A stretch of 64,000 bases of DNA from Sarocladium kiliense (GCA_030734395.1 JAUZTG010000029.1:1178001-1242000); one strand, 5' to 3'. Positions 43,370 through 57,200 are shown, counted from the first letter of the stretch. The notes: generated by a model not told the origin, from the sequence alone. Translations and numbers: made by a program.

Positions 43370-45293
43370 ATGGCCAGTTTCCTTCGCGTCAGCTGGTCCA
43401 AGAGCCTGCGCATCAAGATTATGATAGTCATCGACACCCTTTTCTTCCTTCTCGAGCTCATCAGCGGCTTCCTCGTCCACTCTCTCGCCCTTACAGCCGA
43501 TGCTTTCCATATGGTACGATATTATCTTGGCTCTCATGCACTCCAACAGACACGTTGCTAACAGATTCGCCCCCTTGTCTCCAGCTCAACGACATCATTT
43601 CCCTCGTTATCGGCTTGTGGGCTGTCGTCGCAGCCCAAAAGGAAACCACCGATGAGTTTACCTTCGGCGTACGTGTTACACCTTCCGATCGACCAAACAT
43701 CAAACAAGAACGTTTGCTAACCCTGACCAGTGGGTGCGAGCCGAGATTCTCGGTGCCTTCTTCAATGCCGTCTTCCTCATCGCTCTTTGCGTATCCATTA
43801 TTCTCGAAGCCTTGACTCGTTTCGTCGAGCCCCCGGAGATCACCAACCCCAAGCTTATCCTCGCTGTCGGCTGCGCTGGCCTGTTTTCCAACCTTGTCGG
43901 TTTCTTCGTCCTTGGAGGCCATGGACATTCCCATGGAGGAGAGGGTCACGATCATGATCATGAAAACGAGCACGATCACGTTCACGAGCATGGCCATGGC
44001 CTCCACCGCGGCCACGTCCATGATGAGGAGGAGGGCTTGCTTGCTCATTCCTCGGCCGAGTCCAGCGACGTTACTGCCGTCGAGAGCGGCCCTCCCGAGG
44101 TTGTTATCCGCCGTCCAACTGGTGCTGGTCAACACTCCAGCTCCGATGACCACCATCGTCGCATAAGGTTCAATGATGAGTCGAGTAGGGACGACTCCAA
44201 CACCCGGGCCAGCAAAGCCTCTGCCCCCTCTCGCGGCCGGGACGCGCGCCGATCTAGCAAATCGAGCCAGAACCACTCGCGCCTTGCCAGCATTGAGGAT
44301 ATGAGCATCCACCCCGCCAGCTTTCGTCAGGAAATTATCAGCTACGCCGCTTCCTCATCCGCTGGCGCTGAGCCACCCAGCGAGAGCGATACCGATGACA
44401 ATGAGAACTGCCAGTCCGGAGACTATGACCAGGATGCGAGTGAGCAATCGCCCCTGCTCAAAGACTCCAAGGGTAATAATGGCACCATGAACACAAGGCG
44501 TTCTTGTCGCGGTCTGTCCCCCGGCAAGACCCGCGGTCGCCGCGACTCGAGCGTCCACGTTGGTCACAACCATACTCTTCCCAAGAAGCCAGGCAAGAAG
44601 GGTGGCCACGGACACAGCCACGGCGATATGGGCATGAATGCCATGATTCTTCATGTCATCGGTGATGCGCTTGGAAACGTCGGTGTCATTGCCACTGCAC
44701 TGATCATCTGGCTGACCAACTGGCCTGGAAAGTACTACGCCGACCCTGCCGTGTCTCTCTTCATCACCGCCATTATTCTCAAGACTGCCATCCCACTCAC
44801 CAGGGCAACCTCCAGGGTACTCCTCCAGGCCACTCCGGAGAACATCTGCATCGCCGATATCCGCGAAGACATTGAAGCGCTCCCTGGAGTCGTCAGCTGC
44901 CACCATATCCACGTCTGGCAGCTTTCTGACACCAAGTCCGTTGCCAGCATGCACCTGCAGGTGTCCTTCCCCATCGACACTAATAGCGGTGAGAAGTACA
45001 TGCAGCTCGCTCGCCGAGCTCGCAAGTGTCTGCACGCCTTTGGCATCCACAGTGCAACCATCCAACCCGAGTTCTGCCTCGATACACAACACCAACACGA
45101 GGGAGAGGCTGCCTCTCTGCGACTCGACGGTACAACCGACGGGCCAAAGAACGAAGTTTGCCTCCTCGAGTGCGTGGACAACTGCGCAGCTCCGAGCTGC
45201 TGTCCTCCCTCGGATAACATGTCGCAAGCCTCTTCGACGCGGAGAGCAAGCGACTCGTCGCACAGCGCGTCGGGAAGCCACAGCGCTCACTAG
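43370..45293 (+). CDS. Cation diffusion facilitator, vacuolar zinc transporter (Zrc1/Cot1-like)
   Basis: Model: join(43370..43513, 43585..43668, 43731..45293), 596 aa. A Zn(2+)/H(+) antiporter, by family located in the vacuole membrane, sequestering excess zinc and possibly cobalt. The TM2 metal-site motif HSLALTADAFHMLND is built across intron 1. The second HxxxD pair is in ILHVIGDALGNVG. The cytosolic loop is very long: a His cluster directly after TM4 (GHGHSHGGEGHDHDHENEHD ...), a Ser-rich disordered stretch of about 200 residues, then a second cluster (GHGHSHGDMG). The C-terminal ferredoxin-like domain includes CHHIHVWQLSD. The tail is Ser-rich. Convergent with the DNAJC11-like gene. Family and zinc preference are well supported by the HxxxD metal site. 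Confidence 0.92.
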
Positions 45294-45924
45294 TCATGGC
45301 GCAGTGTCTCCTCTACAATTCTGGGCAGCGGCGTTACTTCACGGTGTCCGTCGTAGACTCTCAAAATGAGTCTTCCGGGCGGGTTACCAGCATTGTTTGC
45401 TTTTTCTGATACAACCAAGATACACCCGAGAGATCACGTCGTTTGTGTGTCTCTCTCCCTTGCCATAATCGCTAATCGGGCATATTTCCTTTTTCTTCTC
45501 GTCCCTTGTTCTGGCGTTTTGCGAGGATATCCTCTCGGAGAGGAGGATAGTGTATCCACACAGTGCATGTCTTTTTTTGGAAGGGAGGCGGCCTTGCATG
45601 GCCATTGATTGCGATGCCGAGCTATTCGACTTTTGATCGTGTGATGCTGGGTGAAAGAGTTTGGAAGCAGGACTCCGAGGCTGGGTCCAGTACAGCATAG
45701 ATGTATACACGGCAATGCACCGGTTTCCTTCGCGATTCGTCTTGGCTTTGATGACGTTGATTGTTCTTCGAGTGTCTAGCTATGTTGCTCACGACCCCAG
45801 TTGTGCCCAGATGGCTGCAAAGCGCTGGGTGCACGACAAGATAGATTATGTATCTGATAGTTTATCATACAACATTACAGCATGTCCTGTCCATTCATCG
45901 ACCATCCCTACTCGTATCAACCAA
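45294..45924. other. Convergent 3' flanks
   Basis: Spacer between the zinc transporter and the DNAJC11-like gene. Short ORFs only; probably two 3' UTRs. Confidence 0.5.
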
Positions 45925-48237
45925 TCACCTCGGCGGCAACACAAGTTCCTCATCGCCCCTCACAGCAATAACATCCTCCCTCCCCCTCCACGAATACCTC
46001 ACCAACAACAACTTCTCCCTCCCCGGCGCCGGATCCCAAAATCCAGGGATACACCCCTTCCGCACCCCCTCGGGAATCCAAAGTCCACCTGTCTGGTCAT
46101 CTACCAATGCTGCGAGGGCGACTGTCACGTCTGCGATTTCCTCGTCTGGGTGGAAGGTGGCTGGTAGTGAAGGAGTAGGGGTAGTGTTGAGTGTGATGTT
46201 TGAGGAGGCGGCAAGACCGAACTTTGCGGAGAGGATGACGAGGTTGTTGTGGGAGGCGTGGTGTTTCTGGCGGGTGGCGATGGGGTGGGCGAGGAGGCCG
46301 GTTAGGTGGTCTGCTTCTTCTCTGCGGTGGGCGATGGCGGCTTGGACGGCTGGGGAGAAAGTATCCAGCGGCAGGTCTTCCTTGCTGCTCTGCTGTTTGG
46401 TCTTTCGCTTGGACGAGCTTCTGCTGAGGAACTTGTATGCCGCCAGAGCTAGGAAGGGCATAGCACTGGCGAGGAACAAGGTCTGTGGTTTGAGATGGTC
46501 GATTGGGGGGAAGAAGAGTGGCAGGGAGAAGCGTTGGTTGAGGCGGGTGATGTGGATGGAGAGGTGGGTTGAGAAGCGGGAGAGAGAGAGCTCGAGACCG
46601 ATGTTGATGGTGGTGGTGAGCGGGTTGAGGTGTCGGAGGGAGAGGGTGGAGGGGTGGAGGGTGCTGGTTGAGAGGTCGAGTTCGAGGTGGGAGGAGGAGA
46701 GGAGGGAGAGAGAGGGAGTGGTGTAGCGGATGGATGTTGTGAGGTTGTTGAGTGGGTTGAGTGCGGTTGAGGCTGTCCAGACGCCGATGGTTGAATGTGG
46801 AGGAGTGTTCAGGAGTGAGATTTGCGATCTTGTGCTCTCGGGTGTGTCGTCCCATGACCCTGTGCTGGGAATATCCGAGGCAGTCGTGAAGCCCAGTTCC
46901 ACCGTCGGAGCGACTTGGAGGGGGAAATCAGCATAGCTCACTTTCTTCGCCTCCGCCACAGCCGCACTCGTCAGGAACCGACACGTCTCAGGGGTGAAGC
47001 TCCAATCGCCAGTGTCAACACGAGCAAACGCTGTCCCAAAGGCAAAAGGATGATGGACCCCTACCGCAGCTCTGGGTGGTACTCCTGCTTCATCGGAACT
47101 TGACCACCAGCTTCGACCCTTTATACTCGTCTCGAGGATTGTAGCGGCCTTGGAGTCGGGAAGGAGATTGAGACTGTGGAAGAGACGGATGGAAGGGGCG
47201 AGATTGGGGAGAATGTCGAGGGCGTATTCTGCGCGGGTGCCCAGCCAGGTTGTGTCGGTCGTGGCTGAGGAGTTGACGATGTCGTGGGTGAGGCTTGCTG
47301 CAATGACGGGGGAGAGCTTGCTGTCGACGAGTTGGAGGAGACGGTATCGAGGGGAGGTTGCTGGTCGGAGAGGCTGGTGAGGAGAGGAGAGGAGGTGTAT
47401 CGGGAACGCGGACATGGGCGGGATGATGCCGTAGATGGAGCTGGAGAGGGTGAGGGACGGGGCTGTGGTCGTGAGGCCGAGAGAGGTCAAGCTGGCGATG
47501 AAGGGCGAGGCAAGGCGTGGGACGGCCATGGATGACGAGTGTCCAACTGTGAAATCCAACGGCCTGCATCCGTGAACTCCTCTGCTCGCATCAGCCCTCA
47601 CTCCAACCTCCGAGCCAATGCTAGACTCTTTCCAACCACTCCTCTCCATCTCCTCGTCCTCTTCGTCGTCCAGTCCCTCTCTAATCCCTCGATCATACGC
47701 CCTCCTCCTCGCCTCATCAATCAACACCTCAAACCCCTCCTGCGCCCTCTCAAACTGCCTCCTCGCAATCCCCTGCATCGCCTCCGGATACGTCTCCGGA
47801 TAGAACAGCAAGAACATTCGATGATACGCCCTCCTCACCTCCTCCCTCGTCAACGCCCCCGCACGACCTCTCGGCAAACACAGAACATCGTAGAAATCCC
47901 CTTCCAACAGCCTCTCGATCTCTTTCTCCTCCTCCGTCGTCACTGGATCATCATCGTTTGTTGCCGGCACCATCACTGAGGGCGCAGCGTAGGAGCTCGC
48001 ATCGTCGAAGCCGAACTCGTATAAGCTGCGTGTGGCGGCGAAGTGTTCGCTCAGAGAAAGCCGAGAGGATGCTGAGCGGAGACTGTGCTGTGCGCCTCCT
48101 GCTCCTCCTCCGACCGCTCCAGAGGGTAGACGGAGTGAACCATCGTCGTAGTGGGAGTTGCGAGTGTTGTGGGAGCTGGAGGGGTTGCGGCCGCGTTGGA
48201 TGCGCAGGCTGGCGCTGCTGAAGCTGGTGTCGGTCAT
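45925..48237 (-). CDS. DNAJC11-like mitochondrial protein with degenerate J domain
   Basis: An intronless ORF of 770 aa. Layout: a disordered Ser/Arg/Gly-rich N-terminus (1-110), a J-like domain (about 114-180, with FYDVLCLP ... RRAYHRMFLLFYPETYPEA ... FEVLIDEARRRAYDRG), a long beta-rich middle typical of the DNAJC11 family, a single hydrophobic stretch (LFLASAMPFLALAAYKFL), and a C-terminal DUF3395-type domain (LWIPEGVRKG ... GFWDP ... GREKLLLVRYSWRG ... DEELVLPP). In animals DNAJC11 associates with MICOS and the outer-membrane SAM complex and affects cristae; the fungal protein is presumed to act at mitochondria. The HPD tripeptide needed to stimulate Hsp70 is replaced by YPE (146-148), so Hsp70 ATPase stimulation is unlikely. 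Head-to-head with the gene desert to its right. Confidence 0.85.
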   Translation of the reverse strand: MTDTSFSSASLRIQRGRNPSSSHNTRNSHYDDGSLRLPSGAVGGGAGGAQHSLRSASSRLSLSEHFAATRSLYEFGFDDASSYAAPSVMVPATNDDDPVTTEEEKEIERLLEGDFYDVLCLPRGRAGALTREEVRRAYHRMFLLFYPETYPEAMQGIARRQFERAQEGFEVLIDEARRRAYDRGIREGLDDEEDEEMERSGWKESSIGSEVGVRADASRGVHGCRPLDFTVGHSSSMAVPRLASPFIASLTSLGLTTTAPSLTLSSSIYGIIPPMSAFPIHLLSSPHQPLRPATSPRYRLLQLVDSKLSPVIAASLTHDIVNSSATTDTTWLGTRAEYALDILPNLAPSIRLFHSLNLLPDSKAATILETSIKGRSWWSSSDEAGVPPRAAVGVHHPFAFGTAFARVDTGDWSFTPETCRFLTSAAVAEAKKVSYADFPLQVAPTVELGFTTASDIPSTGSWDDTPESTRSQISLLNTPPHSTIGVWTASTALNPLNNLTTSIRYTTPSLSLLSSSHLELDLSTSTLHPSTLSLRHLNPLTTTINIGLELSLSRFSTHLSIHITRLNQRFSLPLFFPPIDHLKPQTLFLASAMPFLALAAYKFLSRSSSKRKTKQQSSKEDLPLDTFSPAVQAAIAHRREEADHLTGLLAHPIATRQKHHASHNNLVILSAKFGLAASSNITLNTTPTPSLPATFHPDEEIADVTVALAALVDDQTGGLWIPEGVRKGCIPGFWDPAPGREKLLLVRYSWRGREDVIAVRGDEELVLPPR

Positions 48238-51200
48238 TATGGAGCCTTATATGCGAGCATATCCCTTGCTTGACTGTCTCTAAGTCACGTTGTCTCTACG
48301 TTCAACTCTCGAGTGACTCTCACAAGTGATGTAGACACAGTCACAGCAATGACGATGTATTTGTTTTCTTTCCTGTAGCCTCCAACAAGGATCCCTACGT
48401 AAACGTTTATGGAGGGGCTACTGTTACATAATCCCCCTTCTGGCTTTCTGCACTGGCCTGACAGCTGAGGTGCAGAGTGCTTCTGATTTGCTGGCGCGGG
48501 TGGTGTTGCATGAATCTTGTTATATTGCGAGGCGCGTCTGTGCGGGAGGATGGGAGGGGTACGCGCTCAGGAGGCGAGGGGACCCCTGGCCAACACTCTC
48601 GACGTGTAAATTGGCTTACCCGGTAGTGGCATATCTCGTGTCGTTTCGTGAGTCATGTTCAAGAAGCAAATTTGTTCTCTTTTTCTCTGGGAGGGTCCTG
48701 ATTATTACCGTGTAGTCTTATTTCGTTGGGCAGTCTTTTGGCGGATTATTCATTGTCTGCAGGAGCGGCGTTGGTTGCCTTTGACATCCCATCGGCAGCT
48801 GTAAGACGTCCTGTTCTGTATGAGGAGAGGTGAGTGGCAGCTGACAATAGAGACACGAGGAGCGGCATTCGTTGCTCCTATCTTCACCATGCTCGCAGGG
48901 AAGACTTGTCCATTAGATATCGGTGAGGCGCTAAGGGGTTCGTGCGATCATGTCTATGCGCGAAGGCCTCCTGTTGGTTCATGTTTGTTTGTAACTTTCC
49001 AAGGACTCTGCGAGTAGTGGTAATAGCACCGCACAATCATCTCTTTATATGCGAGTCCAGACGAACCCACAGCCGTAAGAGCATGAACAACATAACTAGA
49101 CGATATAATTATGATGTCGTTGCACGGCGTGGTCGACAGCTTTTGTCTGTCGATGTCGGGTACCCTATACGGCATAACATGTCCAGAGGAGTTGGCCAAA
49201 TCACGATCATTGTCTGATATCGGCCGTGCATTGCTCCAGGCTGCCTCTTACTGTTTCTCATACTCTCGTAGCTTCATCTAAATCTAAACCTACATCCCTT
49301 CAGCAGCTGCATCCGCCAAAGCAACACCTTGTGTCAATAGGGCGACACCTCACAGAGGCATCCATCGCCAACCTCGCTCCGAAAGCTCACAAACCCCTTC
49401 ACCCAGATTCCGTCTCGTCTCCAGAAAGGTAAGGTACCCTAAACCCGTTCCTCAGATCATCAGCCCTGCGAACCAAAGTCCTCTCCTCCCCGTCCACACA
49501 CAGGCACACAATGCAACCTCTCCCCCCCTGCAGATCTCACCCTCGTGAGCTTACAGGACCACACATCCATCTCCCCGTCCCCATCGTCAGCACTGCCCGC
49601 TTGCAGTAAGAAAGCACGATGATCCAGGGGACCTTCCTTCCCTACCTTACAACACATGCTCTCCGGGGATCAAAAAGGTCGTCATCCTGTTGATTCGTAT
49701 GAACCCCTTGGCTATGTTGGGGTGATGAGAGACGGAGGAGACCGAAGGGGCCAAGAACGGCTGAATGAGTAAGAGCAAGTCAGCTAAGAGGGAAACGCCG
49801 TCGACAACCCCAACAATTGCTGACTCAAACTCACGCGTCCTGTTCCTGATCCAAACACGAATCACAAGCTTCAATGGTCTCTCAACCTCGGCGTCGAGAC
49901 GCTAAACTACCTTACCATTTGCCCAGCGCGATCGCTACATCACCTTCGACCTCGTCGCCATCACGGCAGATCGTATCATAGAGATCCCAAGATCTTGAAA
50001 ACAAGGCAATGCACGCATTCTACTCTACATACATAAAACCTCCAATAGCACAAAAAAGAACCTCCTAAAATGGTTCCATTCTCTCAGCGACCAGGGGCCA
50101 GAAAGGAATGAAATGCCAGCATTGGCGGCTTCCCCCCCTCTCTTCGGGGCAAGCTCCATCTCCCCCATGTCTATAGTAGCATCGTTCGACATCACGCCCA
50201 CAAAGAAAGCCGAGAGAGCGGCAGCGGATGTGGTGTGGAATGGAATCCGGGAACCAACAACCTGCATCCTCTCTGTAGCAAGGAAAGCAAGGCTGATAAG
50301 GCATTGACATCAGACTAGTGGAATCCTGACGAACACGCTGTTTGTTGGGCCGGGTCGACGAAGTAACATTGCCAGCTGTACAGTAGACCGCCTTCTTGAC
50401 AAAAACGCATCGAATCAACTTTCCCACTCTGGCTGAATGGCCAAGGGGGCAAGGGTTCAGAGCAGGAGGATCGGACGTCCGGCCAGCCTAGCCCAGGGCG
50501 TCACAGTGCCGCACCATTCGCTCGCTGGGCTGTCACATCTCGACGCCTCTTTGTCTCGATTCGCCGCTGACCAACGATTTGCATACGCCACCAGCGGCCG
50601 AGAGCGAGGCCATCATTTTGTGCTATCTCTCAAAGACCTGAGCACGATTTCGCCATCGCACCGTGCACTGAGCGATATCAAACCGGCACTTTGCCATGGT
50701 TGGATGTCGTCGCCGGCCCGACGCTATTAGATCGAAAGCTGGAATTCGTGATCTGTCACAACCGCCAAAGATATGGTTGCAGTTAGCTTGGACAAGTCCA
50801 AAGTAAGAGAGCCCCATCGCAGCGCCGCCTTCCACTCACTGAGCCGATCCCATCCTTGTCCTTCAGCTTCTGTCCCGCCCGTCAGCCTACTAGTGATTGC
50901 CTGGGGAACGTGTCCGAGACGGAGATTGCGTTCGGCAAACGCCAGCACGAGCCCAAGAACCAACGAGAATGACGAGGCCCTAACATCCCGGCATCACCTA
51001 CAGCAATAATTCGAGGGCAGAACTACCGTAATGCAGCAGTAGCGGATGCGAGGCTCTGCTCATGCATCTTGAAATGCATTCACCAGTATGCACAAACAGA
51101 CAGACACACCTACAGCAAGTCTACACACCCTCTGGACAGGTCTCCGTCAGGACGTCTGCCCGTGATGTTACTGGTAACAGAGCTTGCCCATGGCGATCAC

Positions 51201-54200
51201 GAACGGCACGGGGAATCGACATCCCTCGCCTCTGGCGTCGGGCCCCTGCCAACCCGATGCTCGCCAGGCATGTCGTGAGATGCAACCCTTCCCCTGAGTC
51301 TCAAGCAGCGCTTCTCTGAGGGAAGAAACTCCCTTGTCGATAACACCGGCGCCGTAATCCAGTGGGCTTGGAGGTGGTCGCCATGGCCATGAACAAAGTT
51401 TCTACGCACCTACGCCGACTTGGTGGGAGCCCTCCGTGTTCTGCCCGATCGGATATTTGCTCCTTCGCCATGTTTCCTTGATTCGTGATTGCATCCTTGC
51501 AGCCCGTGCTTCACATGGAGGCGATGGAAGGCTGTGGCTGCAGGAAACAAAACAGGGGCGCCCGGATGCCTGCACTACGCAACAAGTCAGCCAGCCAGTG
51601 AACCCAAATAGTTCGAGTCTGTGTGCAAATGGTGCTATGAGTGTGTGTCGGGTGTCTAATGCCCCCAGCGCCGCGACGAGGGACCCTTGTCGAATGGCTG
51701 AATGGAGCATGATGACCAACAAGCAGAGCAGACGCGTAGGTTCCAAATGCAGTAACCGCCTGCAAGACGGGAAAGCCCCAGCTGCTGCAGGTCGCGTGCC
51801 AAACGCGTAGAGTGGTGTCAAGTCTGTGGATCTGCGTTCAGTTCGTGGCGTGCAATGGCTAGATTTTTACATATGTCTCGGACGACATCTGGGCGTGGCT
51901 TAAAGGTATTTGCCGCCCTGAGATTTGAAAACTGGTTGAGCGGTGTTTTAGTCGTCAAGAGGTGAGTCTGAAGGTCGCAAAGGCTCCGCGGCTATAACTT
52001 CTGGTGTTCGCTGGCGACCTATCCGTGGACATATAGGTTCTGCTGCAGATGACCGCAAGTTCTTCACAATTGCGGAGTCGCCTGTTGACGCGCAGCTGAT
52101 GTTCTTCTAGACGCGAATGGGCGTGCTTCTCCGTATGATCTGCATTCTTTGCGTGTTCTTCGTCACCTCACGCCGCTTGGCACCTTATGAACTACTCAGG
52201 TCTCCGTTCTGCGGCTCCAGCCGTCAATTACTCGGCGCGGATCACCTCGCTTTGCAAGCGGACACCACCCACTTGGCTGGCCGTTCCTTCTGCCGCCATT
52301 ACAGCGCTATGACAAAACAAAGTCCAGGACGGCCTGCGCCTTGGTGGATGCTGAAAGCAGAATTTGCCTGCTCACCATTGTACAAATGTTTCTGTACGAT
52401 GGGGACAAGCCTCAACGACATGCTTCCTGATGCGCTTGGCAAGCACGTCCACCGCCAGTATATTCACTCAGGGCGTCAAATTAGGGACATAATTGCCATG
52501 TAGTATGCATTGAGCCTCCGAAACGCCAGCTTTCGACGGCTTGCCAGCCCCAGTCGCAAACCCTTGCTCGGGCACTCACCACAAATGGCTGGACATGCGA
52601 ATACCCCGCAAAGGTTGGAGTGGAGTGTCAGAGGACAGTACACAGCTTTGCAAAAGCTGCCTCCAGTTGAGGAGGGACGAATATCCTATGGCTTTTGGAG
52701 AACGTTGCATGAGCCTCGCTTTGTTTGGTATGGCACTTGAGAGATGAAGTTTGGCATCCTTCCTCTTCACGACCTTGGACGTTGACCAGTGCCACACTGG
52801 GAATGGATCACTGCAAAGCTGGCTGAAGACCCCACGACAGTGGTCTTTTGCAAAAAGGCAGTGTTGCCCGACTGACTGAGTGCCGAACCGTCTGTCCATG
52901 CTTAGATCCGTCACATGTCCCAATATGGCGGTTGTCCTGGTAGACACAGCCATCATCGCCTCGGCCCTCTTGACGGTAACCACCGCTCCGCTTGCATTAC
53001 CTCGAATTAATGATCGTCACAGCAAGGTTCGCTCAAGTCCGGTTCCATCAGACAGGAAGTAAGACGAGGCACTAAAGATCCTCAGCAACGGTTCGTAAGG
53101 TGATGGCCACCCCTGGCGAAGACTCAATTCACGACTGTGATAGGCTCGGTCACGAGAGCCCGGTGAACCATATTTGCCCCTCCTTCACGCCAACCATCCC
53201 CGCCACTGATGAGGCAGTTTGTGCCTGGACGCCGTGTCTTCCGAAACGTCCTCGAGGCGGGGTGCAGCATAGTCGATGGGTGTTACACCCGAGGCGTACC
53301 AAATCCATGGAAAATGTGTTGCTAGTGACGCGTTGTAGGCCCAACACGCTTCTGTGACCGTCAGCGGCGGGTTTCTTCGTCAAGCGAGGTACACAGTGGT
53401 CCCTCTCTTAGTCGACGAGCAAGGGCAATTATCCACAATGACGGGGCGCGTCCTTCTACACATATATGAAGAGGAAAAAAAAAAAACTTCAATAACACCA
53501 AGGACAGCCACATGTCCCATGTCCAGAAGGCAAAGATACATTCTGATTGCACCAAGAAGAGCCCAAAGCTGCCAACTATAGCTTTCCTGATCAGGCAACA
53601 TTCTGGGTACTAGAGGTCCAAGATCGGTTTATCTGTTCGCAGGTGCTGCCTCCGAACGAGAATGTCCCGCCAGTCAGTGCCCCGCGACAAGTCGCCTGTC
53701 GTCCCTGACAATGAGAAAAAGAGAACTTTTCGCAGGGTCCGCAACTCCACGTCTTGCTAGATGCACGGCCTTGATGCGGACGCTACGGCAACGTTGATGG
53801 CTTCAAGCTTGCTCCAGCGTGGGCCGCTCTGAGCCTTGTCAAGATCCATGGTACATGCAGCATAACGCGAGTACAATAGCTTTGTCCCTCAATGAGCCCC
53901 GCCAGCCTCGTCGGTCACCGCCTCTTGATCTTCTCTTCTGGGCCCCGAGCGAGGTTGCCGGGCGTATTTTTATTTTGACACGAGTCGGCAGTTCCCACCG
54001 TAGATGAATATGGGACTTTGTGAAGGCCCAGAGTGCTGGGTCCTATGGAGTTGGTCCAGACGAGGTGGATGCGGTCCCATTTCACATAGAGAGCCAGCAG
54101 GGTCTTGTATGATTGCACAAATTATGCAATTAGAGAAGCAATGAGGCTCTTTCGGTCGTAACGTCCTGGTAGTGGCCCTCAAAGGCTCGAACGCAATGTC

Positions 54201-57200
54201 CATCATGCTTCGAGGCGTCTGTAGCCGCAAAGCCATCTAGCAACTATCTGTGGGCCAGGATCCAAGATCGTGACTGATCGAATCGTAATCTCTCGAAATC
54301 GCGCCACCAGCCATTTGAGATCCAGATTTGTACGTGTCTAATATTCTGTATCGAGCTGGATTGTCGATCATGGCATTCAAAATCCCACCTTTCCCCGCGA
54401 CGTGGAAAAGTCAGCCCAGAATGTGCCAATAGCGTAGACTGGAGAAAGAGCAAGGAGCCAGAAACCGGTTTGACTTCGACTATTAGATGCACAGCCTCGG
54501 AGCAATCTTGGCCAGTCGACTTGCGGACCTCATGCAGGTAGGCCGCTGTCGTTCTCCTCAGGGCTCCAAAAGTCGACAGGCAGTCAAAGCTCCGAGTGCT
54601 GGGTGGTGAGGTTCCTGTGGTTCCAAGTTGTCGGATGGGTTTCTGGAGGACCAATCGAATTGACCGATTGTGTTGACATCAATATCGCCGAAACGCAAAG
54701 CCCCTCAAGCCGGGGACTGCGAAGCAGTGTTCGGGGACAACGAAGCTGAACATGTCCCCGCACGAGCAGGGGACGGAATTCGAATGCGCTTACGTCCTTG
54801 ATCAGCCTTCGATTGCTTGGTCCTGGTTGTGCGATGCTGGCCTCGGCATTGGGTCGCTCAGTGTCCAAATGCATTTCCCGGGACGCCATTGGGTTTGACC
54901 ACTTTACGCGTTCCGCGACTTCTTGTTGGCAACGCGCGCTAGACCACCAACAGACAGGGGGCAAGGAGGCAACTCATCGATGATCGCCAATCTCCTGAAT
55001 GTCGACAGAGCAACAGTCCGCCCCATTTTGGCACTCGATGACGACATGCTCCTTCTGGTGCGACCTGTAAACTGCGCCAGTGGTGATTGGCATCCTTGGT
55101 CACCGATGCCCAATCTACAAGGTCGATCAAAAACAGGTTTGGCTACATCCCGCGGATCACCAACATGGGATTTCCTCCACTTCTCCATCCGGTCTTTGTC
55201 CGAATTCGTCGCAAAGTCGACGTGTGCATGCAATGAACGCGATGCTAAAGTCAAATTCTGTTCAAACCTGGCGAACCTGGTTGATCCCAGCTGTGTTAGA
55301 TTCGGGATGCGCACCAGGTCCCTGGATTTCGGAATTGTGCCAGTAGAGAAGTTCTTCGGCGCCACAAGGCGATGCTACAGAGTCCCGTGTTGGTCTCAAT
55401 CTTCCGTGGGAGACTTGAACAAGCCACGCCCGTGCAATCCGGCGCCGCCACCGTCGGTGAGTTGTCATGTTGACTTCTTTTTATGCGAAAATAAGCAGGT
55501 GCTCTGAAGACGGCGAACCTCTTGGAGCTCCAAAAACCAGTCTGTCCTCAGTAGAGCTGAAGGCTGCATCTAAAGGGCAGATCTTTGCCCGAACTGAAAT
55601 ACATTTGATGATCTTGCGGTGAAGTCCGTCTCTGCTCCCCCAGGTCCCCTATCAGTGCGCCCGAGGTTTCTCTGATATGCAGCTACGCAGCTCCGGCCAC
55701 TCAGCTGAACAAGCCTGCTTCACTAGCTGTGACTACTGGAGTCAATCCTTGGCCGCCATCGTGATCACTTACAGCAAATGCGCTCGAAGGACGGCATCCT
55801 CGCCAGCAGAAGGGGGGGGTTGACGCTGTCTTCGGAATGGCATTCAAGAAACGTTGACCTTGTCAGACAATATCAGGCCATCGTCATTTAGCATGTGTCG
55901 CGAGCCGAGCAGAGGTCGTCGATCGCTTCGCTTGAATGGCGATTGACTAGGACCCAAAGAGGTCCACAACCCAAGCTTCAAGCTTACATCGTCGGCGATA
56001 GCATCAAGCCAGGACCATGATTCTTCAAGAGGCCACCACACTTGAGGTGATGTAGGAATCCGATAGGCCAAGACCTTTCCATGGTCCCTGACTATAGATC
56101 CATGGCCGCTGACGAGACGTTTGAGGCGTGTAAAGCTATGGCCGAGCTGAGGGAACCGCCAAAGCGTAATAAAGTGGCAGATGTTAGCTCGTGTAGCTTG
56201 CTACGGGCGCCAATGCTGCGTGTCTAGAACTACGGACTCGAATCTCCTGATGGTGTTTTCCTTGTTGCTGGGCTGTCCCTGCAAGCGCGCACTGCAAACT
56301 CACACATTGAGCAAGGGCTGTCATGATTAGATTCAAGTCCTGGTGGTTTTGAGAGGGCTGGTTGGGGGAGCACTGACCAGTTGCTGGCTCGTGAGCTTGG
56401 GATTGCACCAGCACAAACTTCGGCCACAGCACAGCTAGCATAGCACATTTGCATGTGGCCGGACAGGCTATCCCAGGCCATCGCGGGGAGATCGGAATGA
56501 GCAACAAGTGGTATCGCTATGCGGAGGAATGACCTGATGGGATTGAGCAGCACCCCATTTCAGGTTGGTGATACTGCCTTGACGGACCACCGCCGACTGG
56601 GCAAAGATCTCGGATCTCAAAGTCCCACATCCCCAAGCAAGACTCAATGACGCAGGCAACGATAGCTGCGTGCTTTAATGTCTCCACCGAACGGATCGTA
56701 GGTTTCGTGACATGGCACCAGCACGGAGACGTTAATGAGAGACGGGTAACGGATGGAGCTGGTGGCACCTCGGCAGGATGGCGGTGCTAGCAGGGGCGCC
56801 AGACAAGGTCTGAGCCAAAGGAAAGGATGGCCCAGAAGGAGCAAGAAGTCACGACGGACGGGGCCACGGTTGTTGGCGTCAACACCGCTTTGTGGACGTG
56901 TGTGTTTGGCGTCGAGAGCAGTGCGGTGAGATCAGCCGCGGATGAATGGTACTAAGCTATGGTTTGGTGATCTGGGGATCTGTGCTGTGTGGTGGAGGGT
57001 GACGTGTTGAGGGATGCAACCCGATGAAACGACCGGACTGCGGTGAATAGAACGATTCGATGGTTGAGGATGAGGTGAGCCGCCCATGTTGAACCGATCT
57101 CTGGTTCTAGAGACAGGGCTGGGAAATAGAGAAGGTGGTGCTAGTGACTTGCAGGCAGCTGGTCAAACTCGAGTCGGGTGTAGCAAACAGATGGCCAAGC

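Noticed and set aside
50431..50520. tRNA-like D-arm string (ggctgaatggccaagg)
   Set aside because: No matching acceptor stem, anticodon arm or T-loop consensus at the required spacing.
54904..55507. Overlapping open frames on both strands in the gene-poor stretch
   Set aside because: They overlap almost completely on opposite strands, lack motifs and show no codon bias.
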